This document shows positions 9,418 to 18,446 of a stretch of 64,000 bases of DNA, in pieces. Both the position numbers and the translations under genes were made by a program. Under the pieces are notes generated by a model, which was not told the origin of the DNA, made no database searches, and saw nothing but the letters and a program-made list of their open reading frames with translations. Position 1 is the first letter of the stretch. Each line of letters begins with the position of its first letter. Source of the stretch: Colwellia piezophila ATCC BAA-637 (GTDB taxonomy: Bacteria; Pseudomonadota; Gammaproteobacteria; Enterobacterales; Alteromonadaceae); the NCBI RefSeq assembly GCF_000378625.1, contig NZ_KB905163.1:186001-250000 (forward strand), in the 5' to 3' direction.

Positions 9418-10683
9418 ATGACACTTTTCGCAAAAACCCCATGGAGTAAAGCCTATAAACGCTCAATCAACCCCATATTATTATTACTACCCATAGTCGT
9501 CATTGCGCTACCTAGTTATAGTGAGAGTTTTACTGCTAAGCGTACTGGTCAAGGTTTTACCGGTTTAACTCAAGATTTTACTTCTTCACTCAGTAACCCT
9601 GCTTTACTGACCAGGTTTGATCAAGAAGATGATGTTTTCTTTTCTTTGAATTTTGGCATCATGGCTTCTGATAAATACCATGTTATCGATACAGCAGAAG
9701 ATATTAGTAACAACCTCGATAAACTATCCGACGATATCAACGGCTCCCAACTGCAAAACTTTCAGTCAATAGGCCAAGTTCAAACATATTATGATGATTT
9801 AAATCAGCAAGTTGATGTCATCATTGCTGATCTGGAAAAGATCGATGAAAAAGTCGTTAAAATCCGTAACGGCGTGAACTTCCAAGTATTGATACCTAAC
9901 CAGTATGTAAGCATTGGTTTTTTCACCAATCAATATGGCCGCGTGGGCGGCATTGTAGATTACGACGAAGGCGATGAAAAAATACTTAATGACGCCGTTT
10001 TATCCGGTAACTTAGATTTGGATGACCTTAAGTCGGTAACAACAGCGGTTGGTTATTCAATTGCTGAAGCTGGCATTATGGCTGCTTATCCCGCAGTAAA
10101 ACATGCCAACTATGATTTAAGTGTTGGTGCTAAGTTAAAATACCAACGTGTTGACCTTTTTTATAATCGCGTAAAAATCAGTGAGTTTGATGATGATGAT
10201 TTTGAAATAACTAACGACGAAAATATCACCGATGAAAGTGGTGCCAATATCGATTTAGGTTTTTATATCGCCTGGGGTGATGAGCGTCAATGGCATGCAG
10301 CGCTGGTCACCAATAATTTGATCAAACAAACTGTCCATCATGTTGAACAGGATATTACCTTTACTTTAAAAAGCAGCACTAGCGTCGGTTTAAGCTATCA
10401 AATTGACTGGCTTAGTCTTGCTGCTGAAGTAGACTTAACCGATAGGGAGCATTTTGCCTCTTTAGAGCCATCAAAGTATGCGAGTGTCGGGGCTGAGTTT
10501 CGTTTCTATGAGCACATTCAGTTTCGCTTAGGCTATCGCACTGATTTAAATGATATTGACGATGATATTTATACTGCAGGTATTGGTATTTCACCTTGGG
10601 ATGTGTTCGCCGTTGATATTGCCGCCTTTACGGGTGATAACGATACCGTTGGTGCTGCTCTGCAACTGAGTTTGAAAATATAA
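9418..10683 (+). CDS. TraF_2-type (conjugal-transfer TraF-like) outer-membrane protein
   Basis: Protein of 421 aa with a signal peptide (hydrophobic PILLLLPIVVIAL, cleavage near SYS-ESF). A beta-strand-rich body follows, with many Asp/Asn turns and a C-terminal strand ending LQLSLKI. It opens with SFTAKRTGQGFTGLTQDFTSSLSNPA in sense, a conserved start for a family annotated as plasmid transfer operon TraF-like, found chromosomally in many marine bacteria. Actual conjugation is not implied, because no other tra genes are here. The ATG at 9418 was chosen over 9388 because AAGGA lies seven bases upstream. Function is unknown. Confidence 0.75.
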   Translation: MTLFAKTPWSKAYKRSINPILLLLPIVVIALPSYSESFTAKRTGQGFTGLTQDFTSSLSNPALLTRFDQEDDVFFSLNFGIMASDKYHVIDTAEDISNNLDKLSDDINGSQLQNFQSIGQVQTYYDDLNQQVDVIIADLEKIDEKVVKIRNGVNFQVLIPNQYVSIGFFTNQYGRVGGIVDYDEGDEKILNDAVLSGNLDLDDLKSVTTAVGYSIAEAGIMAAYPAVKHANYDLSVGAKLKYQRVDLFYNRVKISEFDDDDFEITNDENITDESGANIDLGFYIAWGDERQWHAALVTNNLIKQTVHHVEQDITFTLKSSTSVGLSYQIDWLSLAAEVDLTDREHFASLEPSKYASVGAEFRFYEHIQFRLGYRTDLNDIDDDIYTAGIGISPWDVFAVDIAAFTGDNDTVGAALQLSLKI

Positions 10684-10794
10684 TACCATCCGACTAATTA
10701 ATCCGTTTGGTATAATACGGTAATCCAACCGGGGTGACATCATAAACTGCCACCTTGTTTTAGCCTATAAACCGGAGTTCCCTTCGGTGCGAAT

Positions 10795-10837
10795 AAAAGC
10801 CGCTAATGAGTAATATTCAGAAGCGGCTTTTATCTTT
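10795..10837. terminator. Terminator after the TraF_2-like gene
   Basis: The stem AAAAGCCGCT / AGCGGCTTTT (10795-10804 with 10822-10831) is followed by a T-rich tail on the plus strand. The A-rich left side lets it work for the convergent M14 gene too. Confidence 0.75.
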
Positions 10838-10869
10838 TTAGAGCTTGTTGTGCTGATATTAAAACTAAA

Positions 10870-12003
10870 TTAAAGCTTAAAGTAATTACAAAACACCTTA
10901 TAAAGCTCAGTGCCTTGATTAACACTGGCAGAAGCAAAATGTAAAATAGGAATAACATCCTCATCAACCGAAACATTATGTAAGGCTTCACCATCACCAT
11001 AGTTATCCATACGGAGTATTCTTGCTAAAGGTTCACCTGCGGCTAAAGGTTTACCGAATTCAGCAAGGTAATCTACCATGCCGCCCATAGGCGAATATAT
11101 GGCTTTATAATCTTTCAGGTAACAAGCATAACGGGTCATTGCTTTAGGCTGATATTGTTGATTATCAATGACACCTTGGGAATGTAAATAAGCCAGAATA
11201 CTTGAGGCATCTTCTTTAGCCACATCTAGGTCTATTTGCTCTTGTGAGCCTAATTCAACAGTGAAACTTTCCCTTTTGAATGCTCCCTTGCCCATAGTAA
11301 AATTCCGCCCTAGCTTTTCAAAAGCCTGCTGTAAGCTCCACCATGGGCAAAAAGTCGCTTCGTCCATAGCGCCACCAAAGTCATTATCAATCAAGATGGT
11401 ATGTTCAATATCGAAATATTCTGCACTGGCTTGCGCATATTCAGGGCAATATAAGTGCTTACTTGAAATAGGCCCGGTATGTAAGTCTAAAACGATATCG
11501 GCCTGATGGGCAAGGCGTTGTAATTGGTAAGCAATTCGTTGTCCTGTCGTTATGCCCCAGATATTGTGCGCGAGTTTTTGATCTAGCTCGGTAACCAAAA
11601 ATCGTTTAAAATCATCTCTTATGTCTGCTTCATTCGCATCAAGATATTGTTCCGCAAAGGGCTGAATCATACTTTGATTAAAGTGATACATCCGATTCCA
11701 ATTTACCCCGGTAATGGGATCAAAACGCCCTAAGGTGTACTCGCCATTTTTATGGTTACACGCAACAGGGTTAGCATAAGGTACCAAGGTGATATTACCT
11801 CGTAAATCACAATGCTGCAGCAGTTCAAGCAACTGAAAGATAACTGCATTACCTTGTACTTCAGCGCCATGCATATTGGCTTGAATATAAACACTTGCTG
11901 CTGAATTGTTTTCAGATTTGAAACTATAAACCGGTACCGTTAGTTTGGCGCCACTCGCCATTTCACCAACGGACATAACTTCTTTGGTAAATTTATTCAT
12001 CAT
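10870..12003 (-). CDS. M14-family deacylase (succinylglutamate desuccinylase/aspartoacylase-like)
   Basis: Zinc-dependent amidohydrolase of 377 aa. The zinc-binding HxxE is seen as ANMHGAEVQGN (His45, Glu48), the third ligand as DLHTG near residue 173, and the catalytic Glu in TVELGSQ near 252. The C-terminal half carries the beta domain typical of AstE/aspartoacylase relatives. It is the last gene of the riboswitch-led operon, 42 bases after the lysA-like gene. With DapD-like succinylation at the start of the operon, removal of a succinyl group from an N-succinyl diamino acid (a DapE-like step) is the natural inference. The substrate is not proven by the sequence. Either of two tandem ATGs (12003, 12000) fits the AAGGA site. 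Confidence 0.85.
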   Translation of the reverse strand: MMNKFTKEVMSVGEMASGAKLTVPVYSFKSENNSAASVYIQANMHGAEVQGNAVIFQLLELLQHCDLRGNITLVPYANPVACNHKNGEYTLGRFDPITGVNWNRMYHFNQSMIQPFAEQYLDANEADIRDDFKRFLVTELDQKLAHNIWGITTGQRIAYQLQRLAHQADIVLDLHTGPISSKHLYCPEYAQASAEYFDIEHTILIDNDFGGAMDEATFCPWWSLQQAFEKLGRNFTMGKGAFKRESFTVELGSQEQIDLDVAKEDASSILAYLHSQGVIDNQQYQPKAMTRYACYLKDYKAIYSPMGGMVDYLAEFGKPLAAGEPLARILRMDNYGDGEALHNVSVDEDVIPILHFASASVNQGTELYKVFCNYFKL

Positions 12004-12045
12004 TATTTCCTTAACTCGCTTTCACTATGCCTAACTATTTCTTAA

Positions 12046-13293
12046 CTATGCCAAATAAGATGAAGCAGGTTTAGCTGCTCTAACTTGAGTGAGTTGGTCA
12101 TCTTGGTAAACATATTCAGCGGCCAATTCATGGCATAGGAAAAAAGGCATACTTTCAGTAAAACCATAAGCACCGCAATAACCAAATACCAGTTTTTCTC
12201 CGACAGCAATGTCATTAGGTAAGTCAAAATGGCCTAATGTATCCATACTGGTACATAAGGGACCATGAAGATCAAAAGCCTGGGTAGAAGTAACATCATC
12301 TGTTTGACCTGCTCGCAATAGCTTTACCGGAAAAGGCTGGTCGGTAATTGCCGGGCGAAGTAAATGATTGATACCCGCAGCCAATACTAATTGTTCTTGG
12401 CCATAATTCATTTTTCTATCGACAACGGGTACAACATAATAGCCACATTCGGCCACAGCAAAACGCCCTAATTCGAGCCATAGCTCTTTAACACCCGCTT
12501 TTTCTTTGATAACGGCTAAATCCTCAATAACTTGAGACCACGACAACATCTGCCCTTGCGCTAAATAATCAATGCCTAAACCACCGCCTAAATCGAGTAC
12601 CTCTAAAGTCATGCCAATACGGTCAGCTAAATCAGATAATGGCGGCACCATTTGCGACCAAAGTGAGAACATTTTTTCATTACTGAGCATATTTCCCCAT
12701 TGAAAAATATGTAACCCACAAAGGTTTAAAGCGGGATAACTATCAACATGGATATTCTGCCACTCAGACACAGATAGGCCAAATGGCGTTAAACTGTTAC
12801 CACCCAGTGGATTTTTCTCACCTTCAGGCCATTGTAATTGTACTCTGAGCAAGACTTTTGGCTTAACAACTTTATCAACCGATATTGCCTGCTCAAGCAC
12901 CACTTCATTTAACCAATTAAGCTGATTTAGGCTCTCAACCACAAAGGTATTAACGCCCTTTTTGACAAAAGCCGCTAACTGCGGCTTAGATTTAGCCGGT
13001 CCAGTATTTAATACTCGGCCGGGGTCAACTCCTTGTGCCAGCACTTGCGTTAATTCTCCCGCACTTGCCACGTCAAAATCAAAGCCCGCATGGTCTAGGG
13101 TTTGAATGACTTTCGATAGCGGGTTCGCTTTAACGGCAAACCATAATTTAATAACATCTTGCTGCTGCAAAGTCGCTAAATATGCTTTAAGTGCATCAAG
13201 CTGATAGACAAAGTAACCCTGTTCATCTTCAGGAGATACATGCTCAATCAGGGCATTTTCAATACGGGGGTCAAACCAAGTCGGTGTAGTCAT
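12046..13293 (-). CDS. PLP-dependent decarboxylase, LysA/Orn-DAP family group IV
   Basis: Fold-III decarboxylase of 415 aa. The PLP lysine is Lys55 in WFAVKANP. The phosphate-binding glycines are in LDLGGGLGIDY near 236. The partner-subunit cysteine is in GPLCTSMDTLG near 347, and GYCGAYGF lies near the C terminus. Two hallmarks differ from classical DAP decarboxylase: EPGR reads ELGR, and the HVGS region reads HIFQWGN. It is therefore a divergent member (compare TabA, or other decarboxylases in specialised pathways). It is the middle gene of the operon under the lysine riboswitch, which supports meso-DAP or a related diamino acid as substrate. Confidence 0.85.
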   Translation of the reverse strand: MTTPTWFDPRIENALIEHVSPEDEQGYFVYQLDALKAYLATLQQQDVIKLWFAVKANPLSKVIQTLDHAGFDFDVASAGELTQVLAQGVDPGRVLNTGPAKSKPQLAAFVKKGVNTFVVESLNQLNWLNEVVLEQAISVDKVVKPKVLLRVQLQWPEGEKNPLGGNSLTPFGLSVSEWQNIHVDSYPALNLCGLHIFQWGNMLSNEKMFSLWSQMVPPLSDLADRIGMTLEVLDLGGGLGIDYLAQGQMLSWSQVIEDLAVIKEKAGVKELWLELGRFAVAECGYYVVPVVDRKMNYGQEQLVLAAGINHLLRPAITDQPFPVKLLRAGQTDDVTSTQAFDLHGPLCTSMDTLGHFDLPNDIAVGEKLVFGYCGAYGFTESMPFFLCHELAAEYVYQDDQLTQVRAAKPASSYLA

Positions 13294-13461
13294 GATATTT
13301 TCTTTTAAATTTTTAAACGAGATATATTTAGATCAGGGGTAAATAAACGCTAAGCTGTGGAGCTCAAATTAAAGGAATAAGTACGGAGTTGATGACTATC
13401 AATGAGTACTATTGACGAATAAGTTGAGCTTTACGGCAACGAGTTTATTTGTCCCTAACTA

Positions 13462-14211
13462 TTATCTTAAAATTGATTCTAGTTCAAGGGAGGCATCAGA
13501 CTGTTCATCACGATATTTCACGATCAGTGCACAGGCCATGTTTAACCCTTGCGCTTGTGCCCACTCACCTTTAACCGGGCGAGTACCTGGAACCACCACC
13601 GCATTCTCTGGAATTTCTGCACCCTTTTCTCGCATCACTTGGTTTACACAGTCATAAACCGGCACTGATTTAGAAAGTGAGACACCCGGTGCCAGTACCG
13701 CGCCTTTTTTAACGACAATACCTTCAACAACAACAACGCCGGCACTTAAGAAAGCATTATCTTCAATAATCACCGGACTTGCACCAATCGGCTCTAAGAC
13801 ACCGCCTATTTGTACGGCAGCTGAAACATGAACATTTTTACCTATTTGTGCACATGAGCCAATTAACGCATGGCTATCAACCATAGTACCAGTATCAACA
13901 TAGGCGCCAACATTAATATACGCTGGCGGCATGATAATCACGCCTTCAGCAACATAGGCACCCGCACGTACCGATGAACCTCCAGGCACTAAACGCACAC
14001 CATCTTGTGGGGTAAACTGTCGAGCAGGTAGGTTATGTTTATCAACAAAACCTTGATAGTTATCACTGAAAGCAACATTCTTGCCTGCTTTAAAAGCCGC
14101 TAAAATACCTTGCTTTACTTCAATGTTGACATGCCAGTTACCGGCATCATCTTGATTTGCCGCTCGTAAAACACCTGATTCCAACTGCGCTATTACATCT
14201 TGCCAGTTCAT
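13462..14211 (-). CDS. Tetrahydrodipicolinate N-succinyltransferase-like (DapD-like) protein
   Basis: Left-handed beta-helix acyltransferase of 249 aa, shorter than the roughly 274 aa of enteric DapD. Hexapeptide repeats run through most of the protein. DapD-type blocks are clear: NVGAYVDTGTMVDSHALIGS, IGKNVHVS, IGGVLEP and IIEDNAF. It would transfer succinyl from succinyl-CoA to tetrahydrodipicolinate or a close analogue. The N-terminal domain is reduced compared with enteric DapD. The start is set by GGAG six bases upstream. It is the first gene after the lysine riboswitch. A canonical dapD elsewhere in the genome cannot be excluded. Confidence 0.88.
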   Translation of the reverse strand: MNWQDVIAQLESGVLRAANQDDAGNWHVNIEVKQGILAAFKAGKNVAFSDNYQGFVDKHNLPARQFTPQDGVRLVPGGSSVRAGAYVAEGVIIMPPAYINVGAYVDTGTMVDSHALIGSCAQIGKNVHVSAAVQIGGVLEPIGASPVIIEDNAFLSAGVVVVEGIVVKKGAVLAPGVSLSKSVPVYDCVNQVMREKGAEIPENAVVVPGTRPVKGEWAQAQGLNMACALIVKYRDEQSDASLELESILR

Positions 14212-14389
14212 TTGTTACTCCGCTTCTCTGCTATAAAAGATTGATAGAAAATAATGAGTACTGAGGGCATTATTACAGGCATACGAAAGCACACTTGATC
14301 AATAAAACTCAATACATAGTGCGGAGGACTGGGCAATTACAAAGAAGAGCATAACAACAGCGGGGCTGAAATTTTGGCTAATATGCAAA

Positions 14390-14646
14390 GGCCAGAAGCT
14401 CCCCACTTAAATAACCGTCAAGGTTATTGTTCAAAGTGACAGTTGTTGGGATTCAGCCCACTACTTTACATCGCTACAAAAGTTATAAAGTAAACAACCG
14501 ATAAACAGCCCATCAAATAACTGTTTATCTCGGCGTTAATCCCCCTCATTACTATCAACAGAGTTTGATCTCTGCTTTTGGCTGTATTAAAAACACCATA
14601 CAAACAAAACAACGGTAATTACCTGGTTAACGCTCCTCTTCTGGCC
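14390..14646 (-). promoter_or_regulatory. Lysine riboswitch (L-box)
   Basis: On the minus strand the aptamer opens with GGCCAGAAGAGGAGCGTT and closes with GTGGGGAGCTTCTGGCC. GGCCAGAAG (14646-14638) and CTTCTGGCC (14398-14390) pair perfectly as the P1 helix. Between them lie the lysine-riboswitch landmarks TGAGGGGGATTAACGCCGAG, GTGGGCTGAATCCCAACAAC and TGTCACTTTG. All are close to the E. coli lysC leader as I remember it. It ends 178 bases before the dapD-like ATG. The output may be translational: minus-strand CTCCGC (14326-14321) can pair with GCGGAG (14223-14218) over the ribosome site. No intrinsic terminator is seen. Confidence 0.95.
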
Positions 14647-14815
14647 CTATTAAAATTTAATGGTTAGTTATTTAACCACTAAATTGGAATTAGGGACGTC
14701 TGCTATTTAAGCATTATTTTTATTGAGGTTCAATTAACTTACAACAAATAGCCCTATTTCCTTATACTGATTTGCCGTAGAATATAATCTTTGTTCCTAT
14801 TCTGTTTATTGCCCT

Positions 14816-15868
14816 ATGTCATTGTCGAATCCAAGCCAAGTTTTGTTGCGTAATAGCGAGCTACTCATTGCTAAAGCGCCATTGTTAATTAACTTACCCG
14901 AAGATGGTTTTATTGATGCTTATGTTGAGCTACACCAGCCAACTAACATCCATTGTTTCAATACCAATTTCATTGATTATCAAGCACTCCTCAACAAGCA
15001 TGGCAGCAAAGTAAACACTACATTCGCCAGTTTTTATCAAAGTAATATTCATCATGATCTCGTTATCATTGCTTTTCCTAAAAGCAAAGCTGAGCTGAAC
15101 TTCACTTTAGCGATGATTGCCCACTGTGTAACCGCAGAGACAAAAATATTATTAGTAGGCGAGAAAAAAGGCGGCATTCAATCGGCTCCGAAGTTAACCA
15201 AAGAAATATTATCAAATTGCCAGAAAGTCGATGCAGCGCGGCACTGCCTACTTTTCGTTGGGTTTTTTCAGCCAGAAAAGCTATCTAAAACCTTCAATTT
15301 AGCAGACTGGTTTAAGAAGTATCAACTTACTGTCGAAGGTATTACACTTACTATTGCTTCACTACCGGGTGTTTTTAGTCAACAAAAACTTGATACGGGT
15401 ACTGAATTATTACTCAGTAACCTTCCCGAAAAAATGTCGGGAAATACGCTCGATTTTGGCTGTGGTGCAGGCATCATTAGCTGCTTTATTGGTAAGAAAT
15501 TTACCGATACCCGTTTATCACTACTAGATGTCAGCGCCTTAGCCTTAACATCGGCACAAGAAACACTCACCTTAAACGGCTTGACCGGTCATGTCTTTGC
15601 GTCTAATAGCTTATCTGACGTTAAGGAAAAGTATCAATTTGTAGTCTCTAACCCTCCTTTTCATCAGGGGGTTAAAACGCACTATCAAGCGAGTGAGGAA
15701 TTTTTAGCCGGTATCAATAAACGATTAACCAAACAAGGGAAAATCACCATTGTTGCCAACAATTTTTTACGTTATCAGCCAATTATGCAAGCACATATCG
15801 GTGAGACTCATGTGATAACCAAAGCGAAAGGGTTTACTATTTATCAAGCTCAGCTATCATCAAAGTAA
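14816..15868 (+). CDS. rsmC: 16S rRNA (guanine-N2)-methyltransferase RsmC
   Basis: SAM-dependent methyltransferase of 350 aa that modifies G1207 of 16S rRNA. It has the two-domain RsmC layout: a degenerate N-terminal methyltransferase half and an active C-terminal half. The SAM motif LDFGCGAGIISCFIG is near residue 213 and the catalytic NPPF in VVSNPPFHQGV near 278. Length matches the family. It stands alone on the plus strand, divergent from the lysine operon. Confidence 0.92.
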   Translation: MSLSNPSQVLLRNSELLIAKAPLLINLPEDGFIDAYVELHQPTNIHCFNTNFIDYQALLNKHGSKVNTTFASFYQSNIHHDLVIIAFPKSKAELNFTLAMIAHCVTAETKILLVGEKKGGIQSAPKLTKEILSNCQKVDAARHCLLFVGFFQPEKLSKTFNLADWFKKYQLTVEGITLTIASLPGVFSQQKLDTGTELLLSNLPEKMSGNTLDFGCGAGIISCFIGKKFTDTRLSLLDVSALALTSAQETLTLNGLTGHVFASNSLSDVKEKYQFVVSNPPFHQGVKTHYQASEEFLAGINKRLTKQGKITIVANNFLRYQPIMQAHIGETHVITKAKGFTIYQAQLSSK

Positions 15869-15891
15869 TCAAGGCTAATATAGTTACTACC

Positions 15892-17535
15892 ATGGCTAAA
15901 ACTAATAAAGTTGTATCACTTCATAGCCGCTTCATACAATGCATCATGGCGTTAACGGCTATAATATTATTTATCACTTCACTGTGTATAATTTACCTGG
16001 TTGATAAGCAGGCTAATCAAACCATTGCCAATGAAACAAGAGTTTGGGCCAATATATTGGCGAAAATAAGTACTCCATTCTTAGAGGAAAATGATGATGT
16101 CAGCCATATTAAAGTAACTAAATTGCTAAATATGGAGCTAAAGCAGGCAATCATTACGCCGATTATTAACCGCATTTATGTTTACAGTTTAAATAAAACT
16201 GGCAGTATTGAGTATTTCACTAGCTATAAGAAAAATTATAACTTCCCCCCCGCTAGCAATAAGCCCCCTGAAACATCACAATTAAATAATATTCAGTATC
16301 AAGAAAATCATTTAGAGCTCGTGGTAGAAATTAAAAAAGCTGAACAAGTTCTGGGTTATTTACTCATTCAATCGAGCTTGATAGACAAACAAAATTTCAT
16401 TCAAAAGCTTATCTTTATCATGATCATCCTACTTATCTCATCATTACTGATTGCCTTCGTTTTTAGTCAATGGCTTTTTAAAACGACAACAAATCCTATG
16501 CTGAATTTAATTGAAGATATAAATAAAATATCTCAGAGTAGAAACTACCAAACAACATTAGCTAAACAACCTTACAAAGAGCTTGAGCATTTAAGCAAAA
16601 GTATTAACGTACTGTTACTTCGCACTGAAAAGCACATTAATAACTTTATTGAAGAACATCAACACGATCAATCCCAAAACCAAGCATTAGAAAACCGCCT
16701 TAGCGCTAGAACTAATGCATTAAAAGAGTCCAATCAAGAGCTATTATCGACGTTAGAAAAACTACATGAGTTTCAAGGCCAGCTAGTAGAAACAGAAAAG
16801 ATGGCATCACTTGGTGATATGGTTGCTGGCATTGCGCACGAAGTAAACACACCAATAGGTTTAGGTGTCACAGCCTCAAGTTTATTAGCAGACAAGCTAA
16901 GCGAAATACAAATAGCCTTTACGGAGAAGACCTTAAAATCGAGTCAATTAAAAAAATTCTTAACGGATGGCGATGAAAACATTGCGATAATATTACGTAA
17001 TTTAGAGCGGGCAGCTAAATTAATATCCAGCTTTAAAAAAGTTGCGGTAGACCAATCAAGTGCAGAAAGTCGTACCTTCAATGTTCGAGGCTTGGTAGAC
17101 GAAGTCTTATTAACGTTATCAGCGAAACTAAAGTCTAACAATGTAACGGTCTGCGTTGAATGTCCCGACGATTTATACATAAATAGCAAGCCTGGTCCTA
17201 TTAACCAAATACTAATAAACCTGATTCTAAACTCTATTCATCATGCTTTTGATGGCGTAGATAATGCGATTATTACTATAAGTATTATGAATTTAAGTGA
17301 TCAACTACATATAAATTACAGTGACAATGGTACTGGCATTGATGAGTCCATGAAATCAAAAATATTTGACCCTTTTACCACAACTAAACGTGGTAGTGGT
17401 GGTAGTGGGCTAGGTATGCACTTGGTTTTCAACCTAGTAACTCAAGCGTTAGATGGCTACATTACCCTTGAGAATGAAAACAAGCCTGGTGCCAGCTTTG
17501 ATATCACCTTTCCAGTAGAACTAGCAGCAAGCTAA
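15892..17535 (+). CDS. Membrane sensor histidine kinase
   Basis: Kinase of 547 aa. It has TM1 at about 15-35, an extracytoplasmic sensor of about 130 residues and TM2 at about 167-188. A HAMP-like linker and coiled coil (about 190-300) follow. The phosphoacceptor is His316 in MVAGIAHEVNTPIGLG. The ATPase domain has an N-box (NQILINLILNSIHHAF), DNGTGID and GGSGLGMHLV. It carries no receiver or HPt domain. It starts 23 bases after rsmC and ends 128 bases before arcA, so it may feed ArcA. It is not ArcB, which is a tripartite kinase; the link to ArcA is by position only. Confidence 0.88.
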   Translation: MAKTNKVVSLHSRFIQCIMALTAIILFITSLCIIYLVDKQANQTIANETRVWANILAKISTPFLEENDDVSHIKVTKLLNMELKQAIITPIINRIYVYSLNKTGSIEYFTSYKKNYNFPPASNKPPETSQLNNIQYQENHLELVVEIKKAEQVLGYLLIQSSLIDKQNFIQKLIFIMIILLISSLLIAFVFSQWLFKTTTNPMLNLIEDINKISQSRNYQTTLAKQPYKELEHLSKSINVLLLRTEKHINNFIEEHQHDQSQNQALENRLSARTNALKESNQELLSTLEKLHEFQGQLVETEKMASLGDMVAGIAHEVNTPIGLGVTASSLLADKLSEIQIAFTEKTLKSSQLKKFLTDGDENIAIILRNLERAAKLISSFKKVAVDQSSAESRTFNVRGLVDEVLLTLSAKLKSNNVTVCVECPDDLYINSKPGPINQILINLILNSIHHAFDGVDNAIITISIMNLSDQLHINYSDNGTGIDESMKSKIFDPFTTTKRGSGGSGLGMHLVFNLVTQALDGYITLENENKPGASFDITFPVELAAS

Positions 17536-17663
17536 TGAAATAATTACTTTTAAAAATTGTTTTTTTATTTCCATGTGACTAAAATAGTTATATAAATGTA
17601 AACAACGTATATTCACTAGATAATAATAGCTATAGCCATTAAAAATATTAGGTAAAGTCCAAC

Positions 17664-18365
17664 ATGCAAACTTATCAAATCTTAGTTGTTGAAGATGAAG
17701 ATGTCACTCGCTTTAATTTGCGCAATTTATTTGAAGCAGAAGGTTACCTTGTTTTCGAAGCTGTTGATGGTGAGAGTATGGCTGAACAACTCAAACTAAA
17801 TACCATTAACCTGGTCATTATGGATATCAATTTACCCGGTAAAAATGGCTTACTATTAGCGCGAGAATTAACCGCCAACAAAGACTTGGGATTAATTTTC
17901 CTTACCGGCCGTGACAGTGATATCGACAAAATACTTGGTCTAGAGATTGGTGCTGATGATTACTTGACCAAACCTTTTAACCCACGCGAGTTAACGATTA
18001 GAGCGCGTAATATATTAAGTCGTATTGGTCAAACGAGTACCGAGCCAATGCAAAGTATAGTGAGCTTTAATCAATGGACCTTAGATGGAAATGCTAGGCA
18101 GATGACTAGCCCTGAAGGAGAAGTTATCGCGATTCCTCGTGGCGAATACCGCGCTTTAAGCTTATTGATTAAAAATTCTGGAAAAATAATTTCACGTCAA
18201 GAGCTAATAAAAGAGATGACCGGCAGAGATTTACGCGCGAATGATAGAACCGTTGACGTTACCATCAGGCGCCTACGTAAACATTTTGAACTTAGTCCCA
18301 ACACTCCAGAAATGATAAATACCATTCATGGTGAAGGTTATCGTTTCGTCGGTACACTTGACTAA
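17664..18365 (+). CDS. arcA: Aerobic respiration control response regulator ArcA
   Basis: OmpR-family regulator of 233 aa that represses aerobic-respiration genes or activates fermentative ones under low oxygen. The receiver carries the acidic pocket VVEDEDV, the phosphoacceptor Asp54 in [14 protein letters not shown], Thr in FLTGRD and Lys in TKPFNPREL. The C-terminal winged helix ends in [15 protein letters not shown] and [13 protein letters not shown]. Similarity to E. coli ArcA is high throughout, including Asp54. Upstream is a sensor kinase, and a convergent HPt gene follows. Confidence 0.95.
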   Translation: MQTYQILVVEDEDVTRFNLRNLFEAEGYLVFEAVDGESMAEQLKLNTINLVIMDINLPGKNGLLLARELTANKDLGLIFLTGRDSDIDKILGLEIGADDYLTKPFNPRELTIRARNILSRIGQTSTEPMQSIVSFNQWTLDGNARQMTSPEGEVIAIPRGEYRALSLLIKNSGKIISRQELIKEMTGRDLRANDRTVDVTIRRLRKHFELSPNTPEMINTIHGEGYRFVGTLD

Positions 18366-18372
18366 ATTTTTT

Positions 18373-18399
18373 GCAGCCCTGCTGGGCTGCTATATTTGC
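18373..18399 (+). terminator. Weak terminator hairpin after arcA
   Basis: A GCAGCCC/GGGCTGC stem with a four-base loop is followed by TATATTT. The T tail is short and broken, so termination may be partial. Confidence 0.5.
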
Positions 18400-18446
18400 C
18401 CCATCATTATTTGAGTTAAACTGCTCACAGTAATTGAGTAATACCA

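Noticed and set aside
9418..10683. Conjugation module
   Set aside because: The TraF-like protein is alone; no other transfer, relaxase or mating-pair genes are in the window.
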